From assembly GCA_031549085.1 (NCBI GenBank), contig JAVBQL010000003.1, positions 1 to 64,000 of the forward strand: 64,000 bases of DNA, in the 5' to 3' direction. The position numbers and the translations under genes are program-made. This document shows, one piece after another, positions 46,406-55,169 of this stretch. The stretch is from JAVBQL01 sp031549085 (lineage in GTDB: Bacteria > Spirochaetota > GWE2-31-10 > MWDO01). The notes below the pieces were generated by a model. That model worked only from the letters and a program-made list of their open reading frames with translations, searched no databases and was not told where the DNA came from. How positions within the stretch are numbered: position 1 is the first letter of the stretch; every line of letters starts with the position of its first letter.

Positions 46406-47332
46406 TTAATCTCTTATCTCTCTATCATATGGAATCCCCAATGCTTTAGGAGAACCAGACCTCTTCTTTATTGTACCTATTGAAGTAATTATTAGAACAA
46501 CAATCGTAAAAACATATGGTGTCATACTAAGTATATTTGATGGAACTAACAATCCATATATCTGCAATCTAAAAGGGAGAACATAGAGTGTTCCAAAGAG
46601 ATAACTAGCAAGAGCTACTTTTATAGGATCCCATCTACCAAAAATAACAATTGCAACTGCTATCCACCCCTTGCCAGCACTTATGTTATCTACCCATGTT
46701 GCAGCCTCTCCAAGAGTCAAGAATGCACCTCCAAGTCCAGCTAAGGCACCACCTACAAATATTGCAAGATATCTATTTAATGTAACATTTATACCAGCAG
46801 TATCAGCAGTAATGGGATTTTCCCCACATATTTGAAGAGAGAGGCCTCCCCTTGTTTTATATAAAAAAAACCAGAGTATAAAAACTAAAATGAAAGAGAT
46901 ATACACAATGATATTTTGATTAAACAAAATATTTCCAACAAATGGTATTTTTGATAACAGTGGAATAGGAAAAGTCTCTAAATGTGGAGCACTTTTACCA
47001 ACGAAGTTTCTACCTATAAAAGATGAAATTCCAACACCTAAAAAGGTTAAAGCAAGACCGCTTACAGTTTGATTGGCTTTCAAAGTTATTGTCATAACTC
47101 CATGAATTAGATTGAATATGCCTGTCATAATTATGGCCAGCAAAAATCCAATAAAAACAGAGCCTGTTAAATATGAAAAAATGAAACCAATTAGCGCACC
47201 AAAAAGCAGCAGTCCCTCAAGTCCAAGATTCAAAATACCACTTCTCTCTACTATAGTCTCTCCTAAAGCGACCAACAAAATAGCAGTTGCACTATTTATC
47301 CCAGATTTTATTATTGTCTCTACAATATCCAT
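46406..47332 (-). CDS. ABC transporter permease, nucleoside/BMP-type
   Basis: A 308-residue permease with about nine helices. VERSGILNLGLEGLLLFGALIG is the hallmark of the YufQ/RnsD/NupQ subgroup that works with BMP-family purine-nucleoside-binding lipoproteins. ITLKANQTVSGLALTFLGVGISSF and GENPITADTAGINV match as well. These systems usually include a binding protein, a tandem ATPase and a second permease; none of these is adjacent, so this gene is separated from its partners or they lie elsewhere. It is followed at 19 bp by the PlsC gene. Confidence 0.85.
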   Translation of the reverse strand: MDIVETIIKSGINSATAILLVALGETIVERSGILNLGLEGLLLFGALIGFIFSYLTGSVFIGFLLAIIMTGIFNLIHGVMTITLKANQTVSGLALTFLGVGISSFIGRNFVGKSAPHLETFPIPLLSKIPFVGNILFNQNIIVYISFILVFILWFFLYKTRGGLSLQICGENPITADTAGINVTLNRYLAIFVGGALAGLGGAFLTLGEAATWVDNISAGKGWIAVAIVIFGRWDPIKVALASYLFGTLYVLPFRLQIYGLLVPSNILSMTPYVFTIVVLIITSIGTIKKRSGSPKALGIPYDREIRD

Positions 47333-47485
47333 ATATTTTTAGGCCTTTTAGCTCGATCTTTTTTATGGATTCTAATGATTTTTAGCAAAAAAATCAAGAA
47401 CTATTTTTTTTAAAACTAGATATGGTTTTTGTAACAGCTCAAGCTCTTTTTTTAATAATTATATTATTCAATATATTAACAAATA

Positions 47486-48742
47486 TCATTTTAAGACTAT
47501 ATTTTCTGGGAATGGTTTTTTTTGAGAGATGTTCCACATCTTATCTATATAAGATGTGGTATATACTTGCTCTATGTAGTGATAGTAGTAAGCGCCCTTT
47601 GATGTTATGTGGTACTCATTTCCTGCCTGTTTAACAAATCCAAAAAGTATACAGATTATTTTTTCAAACCAAAATATTTTATCAAAAGGCATATTGAAAA
47701 ATTTTTCAAATCTATTTTTATCTATTTTCATAGAATAGGTAGCCCAGAAAATATAGTAGGCGACTCTCTGGCGAAAAGTAAAATCCAAAGTTAATGCTGT
47801 TGGTAGGGAGTTTTTATCAATACGCTCTATATAGCCATCTATTGAAAAAGTATTTATTTTAAATTGTTTTTTTAGCAGTGTTGTTGCAGAGACTCCAAAA
47901 CCAATAAAGTTATCTCTAGTAATAGAGGAGTATTTTTCTGTCTCCTTTTTTGCAAATGTCCAGACAGATGTACGTTCATACCCATTTTCGCTGCAATAAG
48001 AGACAATTTTTTGTAATATTTTTTTCTTTTGCTTTTCTGATAGAGGTTTCTCTCTATTTTTTGCATAACTAAAATCAATAAATGGATATGTAGAGATTTG
48101 AGTTGCTCCATTCTTAAAGGCAATCTCTATATCCTTTATTATCTTCTCCTCTGTTTGAGTTGGGATTCCAAATATCAAATCAACATCAACAACATCAAAA
48201 TTAACCTCTCTAACCATATCAAAGAGCTTTTTATAATCAAATTCTGATCTGCGTCCAAGCATATCTATACAGCCGCTATCAAATGATTGTATTCCAATGC
48301 TAACCATTGTAACGCCAGCATCTTTTAATAATTTTAGATTTTTTTCGTTGATATCACTAGGGTGTAGCTCTATACCCACTCCATTTGATATTATGAAATA
48401 TTCTTCTATTTTATTGATAACTGTCTTGATATCTTCAGCCATTAATGCTGGAGAGCCACCTCCAAAATATAGGCTGGTTACCTGCTTTGGGTTGTTGATT
48501 GAACTGCCAACAAGCTTAATCTCTTTTAATAATGCCTTCAGATATCTTTTTGCTATATCGTTATCATATTTTATTTTACAGTATGGACAGAAATCGCATA
48601 GATTTCTACAAAATGGGATATGTACATACAAACCAAGAGTATCAAGCTCTTCAAAATCTAAACTGTTGCTAAATTTATTTTCAAATATAAATGGCTTAAA
48701 AGATCTCGTAAGCCATATTCTTATTAATGATGTTAGAATAAT
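47486..48742 (-). CDS. HemN/HemW-like radical SAM protein, possible ATT start
   Basis: About 418 residues if begun at ATT 48742, which lies 6 nt after AAGGAG (48749-48754). The only alternative, TTG 48787, lies inside the upstream gene without a binding site. YVHIPFCRNLCDFCPYC carries the CxxxCxxC cluster, and LYFGGGSPALM, IELHPSDI, SIGIQSFD and DLIFGIPTQT are HemN-family motifs. Typical C-terminal elements are weaker. It may be a heme-chaperone-like or methyltransferase-like radical SAM enzyme. It is co-transcribed with the SPASM-like gene. Confidence 0.75.
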   Translation of the reverse strand: MILTSLIRIWLTRSFKPFIFENKFSNSLDFEELDTLGLYVHIPFCRNLCDFCPYCKIKYDNDIAKRYLKALLKEIKLVGSSINNPKQVTSLYFGGGSPALMAEDIKTVINKIEEYFIISNGVGIELHPSDINEKNLKLLKDAGVTMVSIGIQSFDSGCIDMLGRRSEFDYKKLFDMVREVNFDVVDVDLIFGIPTQTEEKIIKDIEIAFKNGATQISTYPFIDFSYAKNREKPLSEKQKKKILQKIVSYCSENGYERTSVWTFAKKETEKYSSITRDNFIGFGVSATTLLKKQFKINTFSIDGYIERIDKNSLPTALTLDFTFRQRVAYYIFWATYSMKIDKNRFEKFFNMPFDKIFWFEKIICILFGFVKQAGNEYHITSKGAYYYHYIEQVYTTSYIDKMWNISQKKPFPENIVLK

Positions 48743-48752
48743 AGAAATCTCC

Positions 48753-49655
48753 TTAAATAAACTTTGGGTATGTACGAAGCATATCAATGATTACCTTAAT
48801 ATTGCCTTGAAATATAAGCGAGTATTCTGCTGAAAAAAAGTAGCCACACTGTTCACAAAGTCCTTTGATACTAATGCATCTTCCGCATATTGATTTTTTA
48901 CCATTCTCTACTACTGTACATTGATAGCATGGTGTTTTAAAACTATTATGAATAATGTATGGAAATGCTGTTTTTAAATTAAAAACAGGAGTTTTTTGTT
49001 CTATCATTTCAGAAATAATATTGCAGCAATTCTCTTTATCAGCAACAGTTAATGATAGGTGCTCTGTTCCTGGATATGGCGTATGGAAATTAAATGAGAC
49101 AGCCTTAATGTTTGGGCTGCTCTTTGCAATCTCGCATACATGTTTTATATCATTTTTATTAATTTGATTTATTGCCATATAGAGACAAATATTTTTTGCA
49201 GTAGCATTTTTGATATTTTCAATAATTAGATCATATGTTTCACTGCGTATATTATCATGATTCTCTTTTGTTCCATCAAGACTTAATAGAATCAAATCGG
49301 CCTCTGGTAAATCGATTATTAATGTCCCGCTTGTTACTATATTAACAATCAAGAAGCCCATCTTTTTTGCTTCAATAACCAAATCTCTTACTGTCTTTCC
49401 CTCATCTGTCCAAAGGAGTGTCTCTCCTCCAGATAAAAAAAGAATTCTAACGCCACTTTGATATAGCTCTCTCATCTCCTCTCTTATTTGGAGATATGGG
49501 TGCATTATTGAAGTTATATTATTAACAGCACAATGTTTGCATGTAAGATGACATTTATCTGTAAGAATGATTGTTCCTAGAATTTGTTTTTTACTCTTGA
49601 ATAGAACAGCATTTAATCCAAATAGTGAAAAATGTAGAAATGATGATAGCTTCAT
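48753..49655 (-). CDS. Radical SAM protein with C-terminal Cys-rich domain
   Basis: A 300-residue enzyme with AAGGAAG before ATG. ILTDKCHLTCKHCAVN holds the CxxxCxxC cluster, and LFLSGGETLLW and LSLDGTKENHDNIR are conserved radical SAM elements. Toward the C-terminus, CYQCTVVENGKKSICGRC and GLCEQCGYF provide seven Cys for one or two auxiliary clusters, as in SPASM/twitch enzymes. Its stop is directly followed by the second radical SAM gene, so the two probably act on a common pathway. Product unknown. Confidence 0.8.
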   Translation of the reverse strand: MKLSSFLHFSLFGLNAVLFKSKKQILGTIILTDKCHLTCKHCAVNNITSIMHPYLQIREEMRELYQSGVRILFLSGGETLLWTDEGKTVRDLVIEAKKMGFLIVNIVTSGTLIIDLPEADLILLSLDGTKENHDNIRSETYDLIIENIKNATAKNICLYMAINQINKNDIKHVCEIAKSSPNIKAVSFNFHTPYPGTEHLSLTVADKENCCNIISEMIEQKTPVFNLKTAFPYIIHNSFKTPCYQCTVVENGKKSICGRCISIKGLCEQCGYFFSAEYSLIFQGNIKVIIDMLRTYPKFI

Positions 49656-50115
49656 AGTTGCTTCCTTAAAACAAAAAATATCTGTATATTGAGACTGAAT
49701 ACGGTTATTTTATATTTTACTCAATTATTTTTCTTATGATTTTATAAACTAATCCAATTGTAATGTCAATGATATATTAAGATAATTTAAATATTTTTAA
49801 GATAAGTTATTTGTAATTATAGTTTTAAGATAAATTATATATAAAAATAATATATTTATATTTTTATGGGCATTAATATGTAAATATAGATAAAAAAAAT
49901 TTTTATCTGATAGATAAGTGGTAGTTTTTTTTATTCTGAAAAAAAACTTACTAATTCTGTAGTTGTATCTTTTTAATAGCTCTCTTTATAAAATTAAGGT
50001 AATTATCACTTTTATTGTACCAGCTTTTTAAAAGTTTTTTTTCACTGAATTATATTTATTTTTAAAATATAATCCTAATCCTATATTTTCTATGGTATAT
50101 TAATATATATAATAG
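49656..50115. other. Gene-free interval before the IS-type element
   Basis: 460 bp of AT-rich sequence with no supported ORF or RNA. It marks the border between core genes and the accessory region. No clear terminal inverted repeat of the insertion element could be found by eye. Confidence 0.4.
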
Positions 50116-50271
50116 TTATGAATTATAATCTTTTGGTTCTTTATTAGATTTAGTTTCCAGAAGGGATTTTATAACTTCTTCAAATGATAATTCTACTTTT
50201 ATACCATCTTTGTAGTTATATATTATCTTATCTTTATTTGATTTATTTTTATTGTTATGTTTTTTTCTCAT
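50116..50271 (-). CDS. Small basic protein translationally coupled to transposase
   Basis: A 51-residue ORF whose ATG overlaps the transposase stop (TAATG at 50269-50273). It is Lys/Asn-rich (MRKKHNNKNKSNKDKI), followed by NYKDGIKVELSFEEVIKSLLE, a short helix-forming segment. The overlap implies translational coupling. It may be an accessory protein of the insertion element. No family known to me. Confidence 0.65.
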   Translation of the reverse strand: MRKKHNNKNKSNKDKIIYNYKDGIKVELSFEEVIKSLLETKSNKEPKDYNS

Positions 50272-51218
50272 TAAAAAACTAACTCCTTATAACTTAATCT
50301 ACCATAACATCTTGATAAAAACAACTCAAATCTTTCAGAGGATTTTAATTTCATATGGTTATACCTAAAGGATAGAGTATCTAAATATCTATTTAAATGT
50401 TTCTTGCTTATATAGTGATAAATGCCAGTGTACATCCTTTTGAATATTGACCAGAATCCTTCAATTGTATTTGTATGAACTTCACCATTTACATAGTTAC
50501 CTATTTTATGCTTAATAAATTGATGATTAAATTGATACTTTAATTTTGAATATCCTCTCCACTCATCAGTGAATACTTTGATACCTTTCTTAACATTTTT
50601 TGTAACTTCATAATTTAAAGTATCATGAGAAACATCATTAACTTTGTAAGCTAAAACTGTAGCAGAAGAATATTTTGTCTTTCTTTGAGTGAATCCAAGA
50701 ACAGCTGTCTTGTTAATTGTGTTTCTACCTTGAGTTCCTGCTACCTTTTTATTCTTATGCTTGAATCTATTCTTTCCACCTACATAGGTCTCATCAACTT
50801 CAACAGGTCTATTAAACTTCGTTTTGGCTTTGAAGTTCTCAGCAACATATCTAATCCTATGAGCCAAGAACCATGCAGTTTTTTGAGGTATATTTAAATC
50901 CTTAGCTAATTGAACGCTTGATATTCCCTTAGAATGAGTTGTTAGAAAAAATATAGCCATAAACCATTTTCTTAAAGAAAGCCTACTCTCTTGAAAAACA
51001 GTACCAGTTTTAACATTAAATCTTTTTCTACATTTAGAGCATTTATAAGTTTTCTTATCAGCTAATCTCCAAAAATTAGCCTCTTTATGAGTAGCTCCAC
51101 ATACAGGACAAACAACTCCATTTGACCATCTTATTTTTTCAAGATAGGTATAGCAATCTAATTCAGTTCTAAAAGTTTCAACTAATTCAATAATACTACT
51201 AAAATTAAAGTTTACCAT
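50271..51218 (-). CDS. IS1595-family (ISXO2-like) transposase
   Basis: A 315-residue transposase. The N-terminal zinc ribbon CPVCGATHKEANFW ... YKCSKCRKRF is followed by KTGTVFQESRLSLRKWFMAIFFL and a helix-turn-helix (SSVQLAKDLNIPQKTAWFLAHRIR). The DDE-like catalytic domain has VDETYVGGKNR, VFTDEWRGYSKL, and HTNTIEGFWSIFKRMYTGIYHYISKKHLNRYLD with the final RYN. The sequence is intact, so it may be active. It has its own promoter at 51239-51267 and GGAG before ATG. Confidence 0.92.
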   Translation of the reverse strand: MVNFNFSSIIELVETFRTELDCYTYLEKIRWSNGVVCPVCGATHKEANFWRLADKKTYKCSKCRKRFNVKTGTVFQESRLSLRKWFMAIFFLTTHSKGISSVQLAKDLNIPQKTAWFLAHRIRYVAENFKAKTKFNRPVEVDETYVGGKNRFKHKNKKVAGTQGRNTINKTAVLGFTQRKTKYSSATVLAYKVNDVSHDTLNYEVTKNVKKGIKVFTDEWRGYSKLKYQFNHQFIKHKIGNYVNGEVHTNTIEGFWSIFKRMYTGIYHYISKKHLNRYLDTLSFRYNHMKLKSSERFELFLSRCYGRLSYKELVF

Positions 51219-51238
51219 CTTAAAACTCCATTTAATAT

Positions 51239-51267
51239 ATTATCGCATTAGTTGATAAATAAGTCAA
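51239..51267 (-). promoter_or_regulatory. Transposase promoter
   Basis: On the minus strand TTGACT (51262-51267), 17-bp spacer, GATAAT (51239-51244), so transcription starts about 51232. It overlaps the inverted repeat described next. Confidence 0.7.
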
Positions 51268-51270
51268 CTA
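51249..51270. promoter_or_regulatory. Inverted repeat between transposase and XRE genes, candidate operator
   Basis: TAGTTGA-N8-TCAACTA is a perfect 7-bp inverted repeat that covers the -35 of the transposase promoter. The adjacent divergent gene encodes an XRE-type DNA-binding protein, which could repress transposition through this site. Confidence 0.5.
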
Positions 51271-51293
51271 ATTATTTAAATAATTTATATATA

Positions 51294-51322
51294 TTGATTT
51301 ATTTATAAAATTTATGTATATT
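51294..51322 (+). promoter_or_regulatory. XRE gene promoter, apparently leaderless
   Basis: TTGATT (51294-51299), 17 bp, TATATT (51317-51322). The predicted start of transcription coincides with the ATG at 51329, and there is no Shine-Dalgarno, suggesting a leaderless mRNA. Confidence 0.55.
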
Positions 51323-51328
51323 TAAGTT

Positions 51329-51562
51329 ATGGAATATCAATTAAAAAAGCAGATTAGACAAATATTTAGGCAATATATGTTTGACAATGAATTAAATCAA
51401 TCCCAACTAGCTGAAAAGTTAAATATCAACAAGTCTATAATTACAAGGATTATGCAAGAAAAGTATAATATATCTGTTGATAATTTAGAAGAGTATTGTA
51501 ATAAACTGGGTATTGGTATTGAAATTATGGTAAAAAAAGATAAATACATAGCTATCAGTTAA
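51329..51562 (+). CDS. XRE-family helix-turn-helix protein
   Basis: A 77-residue protein consisting of one HTH domain: an N-terminal helix (KKQIRQIFRQYMFDN), then NQSQLAEKLNINKSIITRIMQ as helix-turn-helix and DNLEEYCNKLGIGIEI as the closing helices. It is the size of a minimal repressor or antitoxin. No toxin gene is adjacent. It may control the transposase or the defence-like pair nearby. Confidence 0.8.
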   Translation: MEYQLKKQIRQIFRQYMFDNELNQSQLAEKLNINKSIITRIMQEKYNISVDNLEEYCNKLGIGIEIMVKKDKYIAIS

Positions 51563-51689
51563 AGATTATATTACATAAAAACAAGGTTGTTTTTTCTACT
51601 ATAATTTTAGAAAAAGTAAAAATTATAAGTATATTGAAATGTTTTAAATATACCAAATGTAAAGGATATTTTTGTGAGTGCCCTTTCAT

Positions 51690-51795
51690 GTATTTTTTTA
51701 TCTATATCGTCTTCAGTTTTAAAAGTTTCAATCAACTCAATGATGTTATTAAATTCTTTTATAACTTTACTCCAATCAAGAATATATTATTAAAA
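51690..51795 (-). pseudogene. Decayed N-terminal fragment of an IS1595-type transposase
   Basis: On the minus strand this stretch reads EFNNIIELIETFKTEDDID, close to the first residues of the intact transposase (FSSIIELVETFRTELDCY). The nucleotides match the same area (TTTTAAAAGTTTCAA on the plus strand). The similarity then stops, so this is a remnant of an older copy about 500 bp from the intact one. Confidence 0.55.
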
Positions 51796-51833
51796 TAAAA
51801 AAAAGTAATATATTTAGTAAATTTATATTTGAT

Positions 51834-52967
51834 TTATAATAAAACAGATTTAATTGATTCATCTTCAAGCATTTTTTTGATTTCACTTGGAAGATTTTTT
51901 TTACATATATCCTGATATTCCTCTTTTAAATTATGAATTATAATATTATCTAAGGGATACCCCTGTTTTAATAGTTCTGCCCCACATAATAATCTTGGAG
52001 CTCTTATCTTTAATTGTTTAAGTTTTTTATAAACAAAATCAAAATAAAAAAAAGCTTTTTCATATTTTTTTTCTTGATATTCATAGTATCCCAAAATCAT
52101 TTTTGAAATAACAAAATTTTCCAAATAGTTGTTATTATTGATGTATTGTTTAATAATTTTTAATTTTCCAAAATCATTAGAATTTTTCAGATATCTGAAG
52201 AATTTATAGGATACCAATAAATTTGAGAGCCAATAGAAATTAGATGAGTTTAAACATAGAGAATCAGATTGTTCTATCCAAATACCTAAAAAATCATTTC
52301 CTTTGTTATAAGTAATATAATCTTCTAGATTACAAAATAAAGTATCAGAATAATATTCTAGAATTTCATAAACCTCTATATCATTTGATATTCCTTTTGC
52401 CTCACTCTTAATTTTTTCAGAAAAGATAATAATATTTTCACTTTTTTCATTATTATTCTTTTTATACTGCTCAATAAGCAATTTTATTGAATGTGATACA
52501 ACTATTTTTAAATTACTTCCAAGTCTTGAGAGTCCCTCTATTCTTTTAGTTTTATTTATTGTATATCCTTCTATTCTATCGTCAATTAAAATACAAATAC
52601 CAGAGTTTATTCCTGCTCCAATATCAAATGGGACTCTTGAAGTTCTTATTCTCTCCAAATTGAAATCATTATTTAAATATAAAATAATTTTTAATAAAAT
52701 CGTATAATCAATCATTAGAAAAATATCATCTACATTATAATAATCTTTTTCATTATAATAGGTATATGTGAATACCTCATCTCCTCTCACATTACGGTTG
52801 AGTTTTCCTAAATATTTGTTAGCCAACTCTTTAGCAATGTTTTGATATGGTAATAGTAATTTTTCTACATATTCTATTTGATTTAAACTTTCAGCATTTT
52901 TTGTAGAGTCTACTAAATCAATAAACATTCCAATAAATTTTCTTTCTTGATATTGAACTTTATCCAT
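51834..52967 (-). CDS. Class III nucleotidyl cyclase-like protein
   Basis: A 377-residue protein. Residues 10-200 match the class III cyclase homology domain: FIGMFIDLVDST with a metal-binding Asp17, RNVRGDEVFTYTY with the second Asp63, and DIGAGINSGICI. GYTINKTKRIEGLSRLG holds Asn138 and Arg142 in the NxxxR spacing used for transition-state stabilisation. The remaining 180 residues look helical, TPR-like. All catalytic residues I can identify are kept, so cyclic nucleotide production is plausible. Its ATG is 1 nt after the stop of the GHKL ATPase gene, so the pair is an operon. AAGGG precedes the ATG. Confidence 0.65.
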   Translation of the reverse strand: MDKVQYQERKFIGMFIDLVDSTKNAESLNQIEYVEKLLLPYQNIAKELANKYLGKLNRNVRGDEVFTYTYYNEKDYYNVDDIFLMIDYTILLKIILYLNNDFNLERIRTSRVPFDIGAGINSGICILIDDRIEGYTINKTKRIEGLSRLGSNLKIVVSHSIKLLIEQYKKNNNEKSENIIIFSEKIKSEAKGISNDIEVYEILEYYSDTLFCNLEDYITYNKGNDFLGIWIEQSDSLCLNSSNFYWLSNLLVSYKFFRYLKNSNDFGKLKIIKQYINNNNYLENFVISKMILGYYEYQEKKYEKAFFYFDFVYKKLKQLKIRAPRLLCGAELLKQGYPLDNIIIHNLKEEYQDICKKNLPSEIKKMLEDESIKSVLL

Positions 52968-52968
52968 T

Positions 52969-54774
52969 TTAATCCCTTAATTCAAAAAAACTTTGAATTA
53001 CTTTGTTACTTTTTTCAATCTGATATCCATCTTTAAATAATTTTAGAGCCTCTCTATAAAATTCTTCTTTTGAATCTCCTGTATTAACATGAGCAAACTT
53101 TAAAATAATTTCAATTTCGAATACAGTTAAGGAATAACCTCGTAGATTAGAATTAAAGAAATTTATATAGATTTTTCTATTTTTTATATCCATTTCAAAA
53201 CTATTGTCAGTTGGGCTACCATGTTTTGTTATTATTTCAAAATTACCAATTTTATAAATCTCAATAGATTTTTTTTTAAAAAAATCTGGCGATACTTGGA
53301 TCTCAAAAGAATCTGCATAATCTCCGTTTTTACCTAAATTATTTACTATTGGTTCCTTTATCTCATCTTTAGGAGATAGATAATAGGCAACTTTTTCTTC
53401 ATTGTTCTTATCTTCATAAAGGTAAATTTTTTTATTAATTTTGTCTTGTAAAACATCAGTTAAATCTTTTCTTTCAGATAAAATAATATTATTCTCAACT
53501 GTTGATAACTTTTCAATAATTTCAGTAGGTGTATCATCCTTTCCTAATATTTCTATAGATTTACTTATAGCATTTTTGATAGTTTCTGATAGTTGTTTTT
53601 GTTCATCGATAAAAAATTTCTTTGCAGCATTTTTAAGCTCATATTTTTTATTTGTTTTAGGTAATAAAGGCTTAATTATTTCTGATAAATGAGACCAAAA
53701 TATTTTAAAATCATTATCAAGTTCATTGAATAATGCTCTATCAGTCTTTAAGGCTTTTTTTAACCCTTTAATAAATATTTCTCCAGAAATATAATTATCT
53801 TTAGGATAGACAGCATGAATCTCATTTGATGATTCTAAATTGAAGAGTTTACAAATATATATATTATTTAAACGAATAGCTGGATTTCTCCAAGGATCTT
53901 TTATAACTGCTGTGTTTAATATAAGATATCCTCCAAATTCTATAGGTGAAGAGTCTATTTTTTTCCAATCAATAATATAATAATCTTCAATATCAAATTC
54001 ATAAATTATACGCTTAATATTTTCGTTAAGAACTTTTATCTTATTAGTTTCTAAAGAGTACCAATTTAAGTTTATTGTGGCATTATTTGTAACGTTAAAA
54101 AACATTTTTTCTATACGTTCATGATCATTATTTGCTATTTTAGAAAAAAATAGATCCTCTTTATCTATTTCTAAAGGTAATATTAGGCGTAATTCTCTTA
54201 ACATTTCCCTATAAATATTATTAATTGATATATTTTCAATTCTTAATTTAGCCATATTTTCTTTAGTATTTACTAAACAGATAGCGGTATATGATTTATA
54301 ATTCTTCTCATCTATAAATTTTGTAATTTGATTTATATTATCATCGTTTACGTCATCATTAATAAAATTAAATTTAAGATAATCTAATAGGTCATTATTA
54401 ATATTTTCTTCTCTAAACAACTTTTCTGTATTCATTTCAGCTTTAATAATATTATTATCTAATTTTTTAGACACAATAATTAGTTTTTCACAGCTTGGAG
54501 CAACTGATAATACTCCAATTCCAAACATTCCAGCTTTACTTCTATTGTTTCTTGATTTACTATAGCCTAATGTTAAAAAATCACTATTAAATTCATCCTC
54601 ATCTAAGCCATCTCCATTATCAAGAAATATTATACCAGATTTAGTTGATATAATATTAAACTCTGTTGCATTGGCATCTAAAGAATTAGTTACCATTTCA
54701 CGGATTTGGCTTTTTGGATCATTATAAAGGCCTTGAGTTAGTGCATGTATTAAACCAGTTGCTATTCTAGTCAT
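52969..54774 (-). CDS. GHKL (Hsp90/MORC-like) ATPase
   Basis: A 601-residue protein with AAGGAAG before ATG. The N-terminal 200 residues show the Bergerat ATP-binding fold: IREMVTNSLDANA (Glu26, Asn30), IIFLDNGDGLDEDEF (Asp52, Gly54, Gly56) and SKAGMFGIGVLSV (Gly82 to Gly87). The layout resembles Hsp90/MORC/MutL-like ATPases of unknown function found in bacterial defence islands. The C-terminal 350 residues match nothing I recognise. It is immediately followed by the cyclase gene and has a possible promoter upstream (TTGATT, 17 bp, TATAGT). Confidence 0.7.
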   Translation of the reverse strand: MTRIATGLIHALTQGLYNDPKSQIREMVTNSLDANATEFNIISTKSGIIFLDNGDGLDEDEFNSDFLTLGYSKSRNNRSKAGMFGIGVLSVAPSCEKLIIVSKKLDNNIIKAEMNTEKLFREENINNDLLDYLKFNFINDDVNDDNINQITKFIDEKNYKSYTAICLVNTKENMAKLRIENISINNIYREMLRELRLILPLEIDKEDLFFSKIANNDHERIEKMFFNVTNNATINLNWYSLETNKIKVLNENIKRIIYEFDIEDYYIIDWKKIDSSPIEFGGYLILNTAVIKDPWRNPAIRLNNIYICKLFNLESSNEIHAVYPKDNYISGEIFIKGLKKALKTDRALFNELDNDFKIFWSHLSEIIKPLLPKTNKKYELKNAAKKFFIDEQKQLSETIKNAISKSIEILGKDDTPTEIIEKLSTVENNIILSERKDLTDVLQDKINKKIYLYEDKNNEEKVAYYLSPKDEIKEPIVNNLGKNGDYADSFEIQVSPDFFKKKSIEIYKIGNFEIITKHGSPTDNSFEMDIKNRKIYINFFNSNLRGYSLTVFEIEIILKFAHVNTGDSKEEFYREALKLFKDGYQIEKSNKVIQSFFELRD

Positions 54775-55112
54775 AAAACTTCCTTAATAGTTTTAATAAT
54801 TTAATCTTAATACACTATTATATTATGATAATAAACAAAAATCAATTTTTTTATTTTTTATTTACTTTTTCTAAAATAATCCACATAAAATAGTTATTAA
54901 ATACAATATTTGAAATATTAAAAGTGATAGATATTAAATAAGAATTATAGAAGATTATATTAAACATAGTACTTTTTTATTAGATAAGTATTTAAAACAG
55001 CATTAACAACATTTAGTAACCAATTTTCACTAAATATAGAACATCATTATACAGTAGCACTTATAATTTGTCAAGTATACAAATTAGATTTATTAAAGTA
55101 GTTATGATATAA
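54775..55112. other. Gene-free interval
   Basis: About 340 bp of AT-rich sequence between the ATPase gene promoter and the terminator of the next operon. A TTGATT-N17-TATAGT promoter for the ATPase gene is the only feature noted. Confidence 0.4.
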
Positions 55113-55142
55113 AAAAGCACACTTATAGAAAGTGTGCTTTTA
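55113..55142 (-). terminator. Terminator of the TM2 operon
   Basis: AAAAGCACACTT and AAGTGTGCTTTT pair almost perfectly around ATAGA. On the minus strand a T-run follows, just after the stop at 55170. Confidence 0.85.
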
Positions 55143-55169
55143 ATTATTCAAAAATACAATTCTAAATAT

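Noticed and set aside
50080..51330. Terminal inverted repeats and target-site duplication of the IS1595-type element
   Set aside because: No convincing matching ends were found by eye in this AT-rich sequence, so the element borders are not called.
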